64,000 nt of DNA from CAVQFC01 sp036497895. GTDB lineage: Bacteria > Acidobacteriota > Vicinamibacteria > Vicinamibacterales > CAVVIG01. Numbering within the stretch: the stretch's first letter is position 1; each line of letters begins with the position of its first letter. The notes under the pieces are model-generated. The model saw nothing but the letters and a program-made list of their open reading frames with translations. It was not told where the DNA came from and did not search any database. Made by a program: the position numbers and the translations under genes. The stretch is taken from positions 7,781 to 71,780 of the forward strand of contig DASXIR010000017.1 in NCBI GenBank assembly GCA_036497895.1, in the 5' to 3' direction. This document shows positions 45,761 to 54,322 of this stretch, piece after piece.

Positions 45761-47905
45761 CTACGACCGCGTGACGGCCGCACGCTCGAGCGCCGGCGCG
45801 TACATCCGGGCGACGTATTCCTTCACCATCCGCCGGGCTGAAAATCGCGGCGCGACCGTGCGAATCGCTTCCTTGACCGTGCCCACCCAGCGATGCGGCA
45901 CGCCGGCGTCGTCGCGATCGTAGAACGCCGGCACCACCTGTTCCTCGAGCAGGCGATAGAACGCGTCGGCATCGGCGGCATCGACCGCGTCCGGGTTGTC
46001 GTTGCCGCCGTTGATCACCCAGCCGTTGTCGCCGGTGAAGCCTTCCGCCCACCATCCGTCGCCGATACTCAGGTGCGGCACGCCGTTGATCGACGCTTTC
46101 ATCCCGCTGGTGCCGCTCGCCTCGAGCGGCTTGCGTGGGTTGTTCAGCCACGCGTCGCACCCCTGTACCAGGAAGTGCGCGACGTGGAGATCGTAGTCGT
46201 CCACGAACGCGATGCGGCCACCGTAGGCCGGGTCGATCGCCCGCTTGTAGACACGCTGCAGGTGGTGCTTGCCGATGTCGTCGGCGGGGTGTGACTTGCC
46301 GGCGAAGATGATCTGCACCGGACGCCCCGGAGCGTTGAGAATCCGGGCGAGCCGCTCCGGATCGTAAAAGACCAGTTCCGGACGCTTGTAGCCGGTGAAC
46401 CGGCGCGCAAAGCCGAGCGTCAGCGCGCCCGGATCGAGCAGCGTGCCGGCGGCGACGACGCGGGGCATCCCGACGTGGTCGACCATCCAGCGGTCGCGCG
46501 AGCGTTCGCGGATGAAGGCGAACAGATAGCCGCGCAGCGAACAGCGGACCCGCCACAGCTCCGCGTCCGGAATCGTCAGGATGCCGTCCCACAACGCGGG
46601 ATCGTCGTGCCGTTCGATCCAGTCGACTCCAAGGAATCGGGCGAAGAGTGCGGCGAGGTCGCTCGCAATCCAGGTCGGCACGTGTACGCCGTTGGTCACC
46701 GACGTCACCGGCCGATCGGCTTCCGCGCGATCCGGCCACATCGGTGCGAACATCGCGCGGGTGACCTGTCCGTGCAGCTGGCTGACCGCGTTGGTCGAGC
46801 CGGACGAGCGAATCGCCAGCGCGGTCATGTTGAACTGTACGCCGCCGCCGTTGTCGTAGGCGCCGAGTGCCAGGAAGCGATCGCGATTGGCGCCGAGCGT
46901 GCCCCAGCAGCCGGCGAGATGTTTTTCGACGAGATGAAACGGAAACGCGTCGTGCCCCGCCGGCACCGGCGTGTGAGTCGTGAAGATCGTGCTCCGCTGA
47001 ATGTCTTCCAGGGCGCTATCGAACGTCGATCCGTTCGCGATCAGATCGTGAATCCGCTGCAGGACCACGAAGCCGGCGTGCCCCTCGTTCAGGTGGCAGA
47101 CGCCGGGATGAATTCCCAACGCCTTGAGCGCGCGGACGCCGCCAATCCCGAGGATGATTTCCTGCTGGATGCGCGTCTCGCGGTCGCCGCCGTAGAGTCG
47201 CGCCGACAACTCGCGATCCCAGGGCGCGTTCTCATCCAGATCGGTGTCGAGCAGGTACAGCGTGATGCGGCCGAGGCGTACTTTCCACACCGCGACGAGG
47301 ACCGATCGGTCGCCCAACGGAACGGCCGTCACGCATGGTTTGCCGTCGGGCGTCAGGGCCGGTTCGATCGGCGCGTCCGCCCAGGTCAGGCGCTCGTAAC
47401 TCTCTTCCTGCCAGCCTTCGGTCGAGATGTGCTGGTGGAAGTAGCCCTGCGGATACATGAAGCCGACGCCGATGAGCGGCACGCCCAGGTCGCTGGCTTC
47501 CTTGCAGTGATCGCCCGCGAGCACGCCGAGACCGCCGGCGTAAATCGGCAGCGACTGGTGCAGGGCGAACTCGGCCGAGAAGTAGGCGATCGACTGATCG
47601 GCGAGCTGCGGGAAGCTGCGGCTGAACCACGTGTTGCCGGGTGCCCGCGCCTGGTCGAGCAGGGCGATGGCGCGATCGTAGGCGGCCAGAAAGTCGGCGT
47701 CGGCCGCTGCCGCGTCCAACCGCTCCTGCGCGACGATCCGCAGCATCAGGACCGGGTTATGGGCAGTCGCCCGCCACAGCCTGTAGTCGAGAAGACGGAA
47801 TACCGCGCGCGCCTCGCCGTGCCAGCTCCACCACAAGTCGGTGGCCAAATCTTCAAGGCGGGCGATGCGAGCGGGCAATTGAGGCGAAGGGGCGTTGTCG
47901 CTCAT
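45761..47905 (-). CDS. glgP: Alpha-glucan phosphorylase, short glycogen phosphorylase type
   Basis: 714 residues from the ATG at 47905. It cleaves alpha-1,4-glucan with phosphate to give glucose 1-phosphate. An N-terminal DUF3417 domain (LATDLWWSWHGEARAVFRLLD) is followed by YFSAEFALHQSLPIYAGGLGVLAGDH, the LNEGHAGF loop, and the PLP site EASGTSGMKASINGV with the Lys that binds pyridoxal phosphate. This is the TIGR02094-type family of short (about 700) phosphorylases. Its ATG overlaps the dehydratase stop by four bases (ATGA), so the two are translationally coupled. The long upstream open frame is the dehydratase in another frame. Confidence 0.93.
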   Translation of the reverse strand: MSDNAPSPQLPARIARLEDLATDLWWSWHGEARAVFRLLDYRLWRATAHNPVLMLRIVAQERLDAAAADADFLAAYDRAIALLDQARAPGNTWFSRSFPQLADQSIAYFSAEFALHQSLPIYAGGLGVLAGDHCKEASDLGVPLIGVGFMYPQGYFHQHISTEGWQEESYERLTWADAPIEPALTPDGKPCVTAVPLGDRSVLVAVWKVRLGRITLYLLDTDLDENAPWDRELSARLYGGDRETRIQQEIILGIGGVRALKALGIHPGVCHLNEGHAGFVVLQRIHDLIANGSTFDSALEDIQRSTIFTTHTPVPAGHDAFPFHLVEKHLAGCWGTLGANRDRFLALGAYDNGGGVQFNMTALAIRSSGSTNAVSQLHGQVTRAMFAPMWPDRAEADRPVTSVTNGVHVPTWIASDLAALFARFLGVDWIERHDDPALWDGILTIPDAELWRVRCSLRGYLFAFIRERSRDRWMVDHVGMPRVVAAGTLLDPGALTLGFARRFTGYKRPELVFYDPERLARILNAPGRPVQIIFAGKSHPADDIGKHHLQRVYKRAIDPAYGGRIAFVDDYDLHVAHFLVQGCDAWLNNPRKPLEASGTSGMKASINGVPHLSIGDGWWAEGFTGDNGWVINGGNDNPDAVDAADADAFYRLLEEQVVPAFYDRDDAGVPHRWVGTVKEAIRTVAPRFSARRMVKEYVARMYAPALERAAVTRS

Positions 47906-48885
47906 GACTGACAGGCGCCTACCAGCGCCGCGAATTTTGCGAGGTCGATGTTGCCGCCGGAGACCACCGCGACGACTTTTCCAGGACCGGCGCGTCCACT
48001 GAGCGCCGCCGCAACGGCGCAGGCCGCCGCGCCCTCGGCAATGACATGAGTCCGCTCCGCCACCAGCTTCATCGCGCGCGCCACATCGTTCAGTGAGACC
48101 ACCAGCGAACCCGAAAGCGTCGAGAGCAGCGGCCACATCGTGGCGAGGACCGATTTTCCACCGGCGCCGTCCACGAACGACGCGGTCCACTTGTCGAAGT
48201 AGATCGGCTTGCCCGCCGCGAGCGACACCGAGAGCGGCGCCGCCGTCTCCGGCTCGGCCGCGTAGACGCGCGTGTCCGGCTTCAGCGCGCGCGTTGCGGC
48301 TGCGAGTCCCGACAACAGTCCGCCGCCGCCGAGCGGCGCCACGATGGCAGAAACGTCCGGCAGGTCTTCGAGAATTTCGAGGCCGGCCGTCGCGTTGCCC
48401 GCGATGAAGCGGTCGTCGTCGAACGGATGGACGAAGTAGCCGGACATCCGATCCGAGGCGTGTGTTTCCACGGTTTTCCAGCACTCGTCGTAGGTGACCC
48501 GCACGATCGAGGCTCCCAGCCGCTCGATGGCGCGAATCTTCGCGTCGGGCGCAGTGTCCATCACCATCACTGAGCAGCGCGCGCCCACCTTGCGGGCGGC
48601 CAGCGCCACGCCCTGGGCCGCGTTGCCGGCACTGACTGTCCAGATGCCGTCGCGCAGTTGCTCTGGAGTGAGTTGCCGGACCAGGTTGTAGGCGCCGCGA
48701 ATCTTGAAGGATCCGATCGGCTGCAACACTTCGAGTTTGAGATACAACTCGACGTCCGGACCGTTCTGGTTGTCGGGCAACATGACGCGCACCAGCGGCG
48801 TGCGGATTGCCGCACCGTAGACCGCGCCGGCGGCGTCGCGGATCGACTCGAGTGAAATCTGGCGTTCAGGCATCGTCAATGACAC
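47902..48885 (-). CDS. Threonine/serine dehydratase, PLP-dependent
   Basis: 327 residues with the fold type II PLP fold. GSFKIRGAYN holds the Schiff-base Lys, SAGNAAQGVAL is the Asn loop and PLGGGGLLSGLA the phosphate-binding Gly-rich loop. It deaminates threonine to 2-oxobutyrate or serine to pyruvate. No C-terminal regulatory ACT domain is present, so it is the catabolic TdcB or serine racemase-like form. The start is GTG at 48885; a promoter with TTGACG and TACGAT lies upstream, seven bases from the start, so the transcript is probably leaderless. Confidence 0.9.
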   Translation of the reverse strand: MSLTMPERQISLESIRDAAGAVYGAAIRTPLVRVMLPDNQNGPDVELYLKLEVLQPIGSFKIRGAYNLVRQLTPEQLRDGIWTVSAGNAAQGVALAARKVGARCSVMVMDTAPDAKIRAIERLGASIVRVTYDECWKTVETHASDRMSGYFVHPFDDDRFIAGNATAGLEILEDLPDVSAIVAPLGGGGLLSGLAAATRALKPDTRVYAAEPETAAPLSVSLAAGKPIYFDKWTASFVDGAGGKSVLATMWPLLSTLSGSLVVSLNDVARAMKLVAERTHVIAEGAAACAVAAALSGRAGPGKVVAVVSGGNIDLAKFAALVGACQS

Positions 48886-48892
48886 GGCTCGG

Positions 48893-48922
48893 ATCGTAGC
48901 CGCCTCGACTGATGAGCGTCAA
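48893..48922 (-). promoter_or_regulatory. Promoter of the threonine dehydratase gene, probably leaderless
   Basis: On the minus strand TTGACG (48922-48917), 18-nt spacer, TACGAT (48898-48893), seven bases, then GTG. The -35 box overlaps the end of the Rcl-like gene. Confidence 0.6.
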
Positions 48923-49389
48923 TGGCGTGAGGAGGCGGATTCGCCTGGCGCGAACGTCCGATCGATGAACGCGGTCAGCTCGTCGATGGAGGTGTATTCG
49001 AACGTGGTGCAGGCTGGGTCACAGTTCCCGGCAATCAGGCGCGATACCTTGTCGCGCCGCGCCGCATCGTACAGCAGCACGACTCGCTGTCCGCTGGCCG
49101 CCGCGCGGCCGAGCACATATCCGACTTCGAAGCCGACACCGTAACTCGATCCCGACGCCTCTGCGACCAGCACGTCACAGCGAGTCAGCCATTCAAGATC
49201 GCGTTTGTAGACCGCGGCTGCCGTCAACCGCGATTCCGCGGCCTCCACATCGTCAGCCAGCAGATGGGTTGTGAGGACGTCATGGCCGTGTGCTTGAAGG
49301 CGGGCGCAGATGGCGCGTCCAGCCAGCACTCCGCCGCGGTCGCCGCGAACGGTGCAGGCGAGATAGACCGTCATTCGTCGCGCCATCAT
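48919..49389 (-). CDS. Rcl/DNPH1-like nucleoside 2-deoxyribosyltransferase-fold hydrolase
   Basis: 156 residues. The N-terminus VYLACTVRGDRGGVLAGRAIC matches the Rcl/DNPH1 pattern, YKRDLEWLTRCDVLVAEASGSSYGVGFEVGYVLG contains the conserved Asp and Glu catalytic pair of nucleoside 2-deoxyribosyltransferases and 2'-deoxynucleoside 5'-monophosphate N-glycosidases. It may cleave dNMPs to base and deoxyribose 5-phosphate, but the exact substrate is not shown. Its ATG overlaps the stop of the P1 peptidase gene (ATGA). Confidence 0.75.
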   Translation of the reverse strand: MMARRMTVYLACTVRGDRGGVLAGRAICARLQAHGHDVLTTHLLADDVEAAESRLTAAAVYKRDLEWLTRCDVLVAEASGSSYGVGFEVGYVLGRAAASGQRVVLLYDAARRDKVSRLIAGNCDPACTTFEYTSIDELTAFIDRTFAPGESASSRH

Positions 49390-50516
49390 TTTCTCAGCAG
49401 TTCACGGACCCTGTCGATCGGAATCGCTTCAGCCGAGCCGATCGCGGAGTGAACGGTCGTGGCCTGAAACAGCGAGTTGTAGATTGCCTCCTCCGTCGCC
49501 TCGAGCGCGGCCTCGAAGAGCGGCGAGGTCGCATCCGGCGGCAGGACAGTACGGACGCGCGGCGCGGCGTCGTTGAACCGGCTCCGCATCGTCGGCGCGG
49601 TCGAGAACGCGATCGCGAAATCGCCGCTGCCGTTGCTGTACGAGGATCCCGTGCGGGCCAGGCCGAATACCGCGCGCGCCGCCAGACGATGCAGGTCGCG
49701 CGGATCCAGCGGCGCGTCGGTGGCGACGACCAGCATGCAGGAGCCATCGCCGTTGTCATTCGCTGCGACGCCGTCTCGCCGCCGCGGTGGCTGCAGCGAG
49801 CGGAAGACCGGCACCCCGGCGATCGTCAGATTGCCGCCGAAATTCGTCTGCGCCAGGACGCCGACGATGAAGCCGCCGCTCGAGGCGGGCAGTTGCCTGG
49901 ACGAGGTGCCAATGCCGCCTTTCCACCCGTAGTTGACCGTGCCGGTTCCGGCGCCGACCGTGCCTTCCGCGACCGGACCGGCGGTCGCGGACTGAATCGC
50001 CGCCAGCACGTGCTCGCGCGTGACGTGGAGTCCGCGGATGTCGTTGAGGCCGCCGTCGTTGGTTTCGCCCACGACTGCGTTGACCGACGCCACGCGCTCG
50101 TTACCCGCTTGCGCGAGCGTGAATCGAACCACGGCATCCACGGCGACGCCGACGCTGAGCGTGTTGGTGAGGACAATCGGCGTCTCGATGGTTCCGAGCT
50201 CGTTCACCTGTGTCGATCCGGCGAGCTTGCCGAACGCGTTGCCGACGAAGACCGCGCCTGCGACCTTGTCCTGAAAGACGTTGCCGCCATGAGGCACGAT
50301 CGCGGTGACGCCAGTTCGAATGCGATCGCCCTCGATCAACGTGGTGTGACCAACCCGGACACCGTCTACGTCGGTGATCGCGTTGAGGGCGCCGGGCTGG
50401 TAGACGCCGGGCGTGACGCCCAGGTCACGCGCCCGCGGCCGCGGTTGTGCCAGCAACAACGCCGCTGTTGACGCCGACAGCAAGGCGATCAGACTCGATC
50501 TCCTGAGCAACTGCAT
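49386..50516 (-). CDS. P1-family (DmpA-type) aminopeptidase, exported
   Basis: 376 residues from the ATG at 50516. An N-terminal signal peptide (LIALLSASTAALLLAQP) is followed by the P1 peptidase fold: TDVDGVRVGHTTL, KVAGAVFVGNAFGK, NELGTIETPIVLTNTLSVG and the self-cleavage site in GDGSCMLVVATDAPL, where the Ser becomes the N-terminal nucleophile. Such enzymes act as D-aminopeptidases/esterases or beta-peptidyl aminopeptidases. The start overlaps the DUF421 stop (TGATG) and the end overlaps the Rcl-like gene, giving a coupled chain. Confidence 0.9.
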   Translation of the reverse strand: MQLLRRSSLIALLSASTAALLLAQPRPRARDLGVTPGVYQPGALNAITDVDGVRVGHTTLIEGDRIRTGVTAIVPHGGNVFQDKVAGAVFVGNAFGKLAGSTQVNELGTIETPIVLTNTLSVGVAVDAVVRFTLAQAGNERVASVNAVVGETNDGGLNDIRGLHVTREHVLAAIQSATAGPVAEGTVGAGTGTVNYGWKGGIGTSSRQLPASSGGFIVGVLAQTNFGGNLTIAGVPVFRSLQPPRRRDGVAANDNGDGSCMLVVATDAPLDPRDLHRLAARAVFGLARTGSSYSNGSGDFAIAFSTAPTMRSRFNDAAPRVRTVLPPDATSPLFEAALEATEEAIYNSLFQATTVHSAIGSAEAIPIDRVRELLRK

Positions 50517-51088
50517 CACGCCTTCATTGCCTCGATGCGCGCCGTCAGCTGATCCAGCCGCATCAGCAATTCACGATGTCGCGCATCGTCGGGCGTCGGC
50601 GTTCTGCCGAAAAACGAAATGGTGCCGCCGGATTCGATCACCGCGCGATCGACATCGGCCAGGCTTTGGAATCCCTGTTTGTGCGCCGCGGCTTCGAGCG
50701 CGCGTTCCGTAATGAGCTCCCGTTGACAGCGCTCGGTCTGAATGGCGCCGTTTTCGATCAGCACGTCGGGCGCGCCCTCGACCATCTGATCAATCCGCTG
50801 ATGGCCGTAGAGGAACCGCACGACCGCGTAGTTGACGAGCAGCAGCGTGGACGCGCCGATGACACCGCCGGTCACGCTGTTGTCGTCGCCGATGATGGCG
50901 TTCTGCACGGCGTTCGACAACGTCAACAGGACAACGAGGTCGAATGGATTCAACTGGGCGAGCTCGCGTTTGCCGGCGAGTCGCAGGCCGATGATCAAGA
51001 AGACATAAACCAGGATCGGGCGAATGATCTTCTCAGCGACCGAAATCGCGCCGAGCGAGAACAGGGACTGGAGCATATGCGTTTGCAT
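50516..51088 (-). CDS. DUF421-family (YetF/YcaP-like) membrane protein
   Basis: 190 residues from the ATG at 51088. There are three membrane helices (ILVYVFLIIGLRLAG; LVVLLTLSNAVQNAI; GGVIGASTLLLVNYAVVRFLYG) with the characteristic KRELAQLNPFDLVVLLTLSNAVQNAIIGDD, then a soluble beta-rich domain (IDQMVEGAPDVLIENG) with the family's DVD and ISFF motifs. In Bacillus, YetF-type proteins with this domain affect spore or membrane properties; the bacterial role is largely unknown. It heads the DUF421-P1-Rcl chain. A GATAAT box stands six bases upstream of the ATG. Confidence 0.85.
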   Translation of the reverse strand: MQTHMLQSLFSLGAISVAEKIIRPILVYVFLIIGLRLAGKRELAQLNPFDLVVLLTLSNAVQNAIIGDDNSVTGGVIGASTLLLVNYAVVRFLYGHQRIDQMVEGAPDVLIENGAIQTERCQRELITERALEAAAHKQGFQSLADVDRAVIESGGTISFFGRTPTPDDARHRELLMRLDQLTARIEAMKA

Positions 51089-51094
51089 GCGGGC

Positions 51095-51100
51095 ATTATC
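51095..51100 (-). promoter_or_regulatory. Candidate leaderless -10 box of the DUF421 gene
   Basis: GATAAT on the minus strand, exactly six bases before the ATG at 51088. No Shine-Dalgarno sequence lies between. Confidence 0.4.
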
Positions 51101-51197
51101 ACGCCGGCGCGCTCGAAATGATGTCGTGCGCGACGCGACCGGCGCCCTTATGATTTCCCTATGATCGAAGTCACGACCGGCTAATCTGCTAACCTGA
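51101..51197. other. Divergent intergenic region before the LtaS-like gene
   Basis: On the plus strand two TATGAT boxes (51149-51154 and 51160-51165) lie 33 to 44 nt before the presumed TTG start at 51198. They are plausible tandem -10 elements for the LtaS-like gene, but no -35 is convincing. No gene is visible. Confidence 0.3.
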
Positions 51198-53636
51198 TTG
51201 GCGATTACTCGCTTGTTCGACCACTCACATCGATTGACACTGCCGCGCGCCACGCCGCGAATCATCGCCGGCAGCGTCCTGGCCGCCGCGCTGGCCTGCA
51301 TGTCGGCCGGATGCGCTCCAATTCCTCCGCCACCCTATCCACTCGCTTTTACCATCACCGTCTCTTCGCCGCGGCTGCTCGAAACATCCCGCGAAACGAC
51401 CGTGAAGCTGCTCGTTTCGAACGCCGGTCAGCGCGCGTGGGATCCGGCGCGGATCCACGTGTCGTACCACTGGCTGTGGCTGATTCCCCGCGAGCTGATC
51501 CACCGTTCACGGCTGGTCCCGTATCAGGACGGTATTCGTACGGATCTCGATCGGACAGTTGCGCCTGGAGCCAGCGTCGCCCTTGAGGGACGGCTGCTGC
51601 CGCCGGCATGGCCAGGTGTCTACTGGCTGCAATGGGACATGGTCGAGGAAGGCGTTGGCTGGTTTGCCCAGCTGTCTCCCCGGCAGCCACGGACGCTGGT
51701 CGTCGTGCTCCCGCCGATCGGCTGGATGCTGGCGCCACTGCCGTTGCTTGTGGCCACCTGGGGACTGTTCTCGCGGCGGGCGCGTTACGCCGATGCGCTC
51801 TGGTGCGCCGCCGCCCTGGCGGTCAAGCCGTTGATTCTCGCGCACGAGGCGCTGCTCGAACCCTCGGCAGTCGCCTACTGGTTGATCGGCGTCTTCGCGC
51901 TGATGGTGCCGCTGGTCGGCGTCGTCGTGTTGCCGCGACGCCTTCGCCCGATCATTCTGGTTGTGGTCGGCAGCTTCTGCTCGGTGCTGATCCTCGCGGA
52001 CATCCTGTATTACCGCTTCTTCGGCGACCTGCTGTCCGCACCGGTGCTGCTGGCCGCGCAGCAGACCGGACGCGTACGACAGTCGATCGCCAGCCTGTTT
52101 TCTCCGGGGCTGATCTGGTTGCTGGCCGATTGCGTATGCGCGTTGTGCCTCGCGATTCGCATGACTCTCGCACCTCGGCCCGTGGCTTCGTTCGGCCGCC
52201 GTGTCCTGGCCCTGGCGACAGCTTCGGTGCTGCTTGCGACGATTGGAATCGCGCTCTCGCCGCGGCGTGTTCTGGCCTCGGCCTCGCTCGACCAGATGTT
52301 TCGCGATCGCTCGGTCGCCGAACAGCTCGGACCTTTTGGGTTCCACCTCTACGACGTCTGGAACTACGGCCAGTCGCGATGGCTCAAGGCGCCGCTGACT
52401 GCGGCGCAGTTCGACCGTGTGGCGTCGTGGCTTGCGGCGCGAGCGCCTTTGCGGGCCGGGAGCGCTCCCCGTTTTGGCGCGGCGCAGGGCAGGAACCTGA
52501 TCGTCGTCCAGGTGGAGTCGCTGCAGGACTTCGCGGTGGACTTTCGCATCGCCGATCAGGACGTGATGCCGCACCTGAAGGCGTGGACGCGCGATAGCCT
52601 GCGCTTCACCAATCTCACCGACCAGACCAACCAGGGCCGAACGTCAGATGCCGAGTTCACCACGCTGACGTCGCTGCTGCCGCTTGATCACGGCGCGGTC
52701 GCGTTTCGATATCCCGCCAACCGTTATGTGGGGCTGCCCGCGGTCCTCGCCGAACACGGATACTCGACGAGCTCGGCGGTCGCGTTCGAGTCGGGATTCT
52801 GGAATCGCGGCGTGATGCATCCGTCGTACGGCTTTCAGAAGACATTCTTCGAACCGGACTTTCAGCTGACCGAACAAATCGGCTGGGGGCTCAACGATCG
52901 CGATTTCCTGCAGCAGATGGTGCCGCGTCTCGAGCAGTCGCGGCGGCCGTTCGCGGCGTGGCTGATCACCTTGTCGCTGCACCACCCGTTCGAGGATTTT
53001 CCCGATCGGCACAAGGTGCTCAAGCTCGGGTCGCTCGAGGGTTCGTCATTCGGGAATTATCTCCACACCATGCGGTTCTTCGACACCGCGCTCGAGGAGT
53101 TCAAGGCGTCGCTGGCCCGGGATGGCCTGCTCGACGACAGCGTGATCGTTGTCTTCGGCGATCATGACGCCGGGTTCACGCGCGACGCGGACTTGTCGCG
53201 GCAACTGGGGATCGGCGCCGGCGAGGTCGGCTGGTCGCTCAACGACCGGGTGCCGTTGTTCGTGCGCGTCCCGGGCGGGGCACTGGCCGGCGTCGAGCCG
53301 CGCCCGGCAGGGCAGACCGACCTCGCTCCGACGCTGCTCGCCTTGCTCGGGATCGACCCGGCGCCGCTGCCGTACGTCGGACGCAATCTGCTCGGCGCCG
53401 CCGACGATCTGCCGGTGCCGCGACCGTACGGTGACTGGCTGGATGCGAGCCATCTGTTCCTGTCGCGTGGTCCTGAATCGGTCTGCATCGCGGTGGCCGG
53501 CCGCAGCCCCATTCCGATTCAGGCCTGTGCCGATGCCGATCGCGCTGCGACCCAGGAACGCGAGTTCTCGCGTCTGGTCATCACTGAGGATCTGCAGCAG
53601 CGTCTTCGCTCGCGGCTGAGAGAGCTCGCGCGGTGA
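51198..53636 (+). CDS. LtaS-like membrane sulfatase/phosphoglycerol transferase with an extra N-terminal domain
   Basis: 812 residues if the TTG at 51198 is the start (no good ribosome binding site; a later start is possible). A signal or lipoprotein-like N-terminus (CMSAGCAP) leads to about 130 residues of extracytoplasmic beta-domain (VSSPRLLETSRETTVKLLVSNAGQ...), then five to six membrane helices (about 165-350), then an alkaline phosphatase-fold domain. Catalytic residues resemble LtaS: Glu in VVQVESLQ, the nucleophile Thr in QGRTSDAEFTTL, Asp and His in GDHDAGF. It probably transfers phosphoglycerol or phosphoethanolamine to an envelope polymer; the acceptor is unknown. Confidence 0.82.
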   Translation: MAITRLFDHSHRLTLPRATPRIIAGSVLAAALACMSAGCAPIPPPPYPLAFTITVSSPRLLETSRETTVKLLVSNAGQRAWDPARIHVSYHWLWLIPRELIHRSRLVPYQDGIRTDLDRTVAPGASVALEGRLLPPAWPGVYWLQWDMVEEGVGWFAQLSPRQPRTLVVVLPPIGWMLAPLPLLVATWGLFSRRARYADALWCAAALAVKPLILAHEALLEPSAVAYWLIGVFALMVPLVGVVVLPRRLRPIILVVVGSFCSVLILADILYYRFFGDLLSAPVLLAAQQTGRVRQSIASLFSPGLIWLLADCVCALCLAIRMTLAPRPVASFGRRVLALATASVLLATIGIALSPRRVLASASLDQMFRDRSVAEQLGPFGFHLYDVWNYGQSRWLKAPLTAAQFDRVASWLAARAPLRAGSAPRFGAAQGRNLIVVQVESLQDFAVDFRIADQDVMPHLKAWTRDSLRFTNLTDQTNQGRTSDAEFTTLTSLLPLDHGAVAFRYPANRYVGLPAVLAEHGYSTSSAVAFESGFWNRGVMHPSYGFQKTFFEPDFQLTEQIGWGLNDRDFLQQMVPRLEQSRRPFAAWLITLSLHHPFEDFPDRHKVLKLGSLEGSSFGNYLHTMRFFDTALEEFKASLARDGLLDDSVIVVFGDHDAGFTRDADLSRQLGIGAGEVGWSLNDRVPLFVRVPGGALAGVEPRPAGQTDLAPTLLALLGIDPAPLPYVGRNLLGAADDLPVPRPYGDWLDASHLFLSRGPESVCIAVAGRSPIPIQACADADRAATQEREFSRLVITEDLQQRLRSRLRELAR

Positions 53637-53657
53637 CGAGCGCCGCGCGATGACGAG

Positions 53658-53663
53658 TACAAT
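53658..53663 (+). promoter_or_regulatory. Candidate -10 box of the beta-barrel gene
   Basis: TACAAT, 13 bases before the ATG at 53677. If used, it excludes the upstream ATG at 53650 as a start. Confidence 0.35.
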
Positions 53664-53676
53664 GACGGGCGTTCGC

Positions 53677-54318
53677 ATGCGTGGTTCAGTTCTCGCGCTC
53701 GTGTTGCTCTGCCTCGCCGGCGTCCATCCCGTTTTCGCGCAGGAGCCTCCGCCACGCATTCCGTTCGTCGCGGTCGACGTCCAGGGTTCGCTGAGTAATT
53801 TTCCATCGGCGGATCAGGATCTGGCGGCCAGCCGCGGCATGGCCGTCGCCGAACTGCCCGGTCTTGGCGTGGGTGCACAGGTCGCGTTGAACATCTATCC
53901 CTTCAAATGGAAGGCTGTGACGTTCGGGTTCGGCGGCAGCCTGGTGACGACTCACGCCAGCCAGACCCCCAATCCGCCGGTCGAGGGCGTTCGTTCGTCA
54001 GACGAACGGTTCAGGTCGTATGTGCCGCAGTTCTCCTTGAACTTCGGCAATGGACACGGCTGGAGCTACATCAGTGGCGGCATCGGTCAATCGACGTGGG
54101 CGCTGACGCCGGAAGGTCAGGAAGGATTTCCACCGGATTCCGAGCCGCTCAAAACCATCAACTATGGCGTCGGGGCGCGGTGGTTCATGAAGAACCACCT
54201 CGCCTTCAGCTTCGACGTTCGCTTCTACGTCATCGATCCGAGTACGCCGTACCAAGGATTTCCCGCCAGCCCGCGGCTGCGCCAGACCGTGTTCAGCGCC
54301 GGAATCTCGCTGAAGTAA
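53677..54318 (+). CDS. Outer-membrane beta-barrel-like protein
   Basis: 213 residues from the ATG at 53677 (an ATG at 53650 is in frame but lies upstream of the -10-like box). A clear signal peptide (SVLALVLLCLAGVHPVFAQ) is followed by alternating polar/apolar strands (FVAVDVQGSLSNFPS, VALNIYPFKWKAVTFGFGG, FRSYVPQFSLNFG, WSYISGGIGQSTWAL, INYGVGARWFM, AFSFDVRFYVI) and a C-terminal Phe-Ser-Ala-Gly-Ile-Ser-Leu-Lys strand, typical of outer membrane barrels of eight strands. No specific substrate or ligand. It converges on the orphan permease gene. Confidence 0.7.
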   Translation: MRGSVLALVLLCLAGVHPVFAQEPPPRIPFVAVDVQGSLSNFPSADQDLAASRGMAVAELPGLGVGAQVALNIYPFKWKAVTFGFGGSLVTTHASQTPNPPVEGVRSSDERFRSYVPQFSLNFGNGHGWSYISGGIGQSTWALTPEGQEGFPPDSEPLKTINYGVGARWFMKNHLAFSFDVRFYVIDPSTPYQGFPASPRLRQTVFSAGISLK

Positions 54319-54322
54319 CGGG

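Noticed and set aside
47906..48484. N-terminal extension of the alpha-glucan phosphorylase
   Set aside because: The extra codons are the dehydratase gene read in another frame; the phosphorylase family begins at the ATG at 47905.
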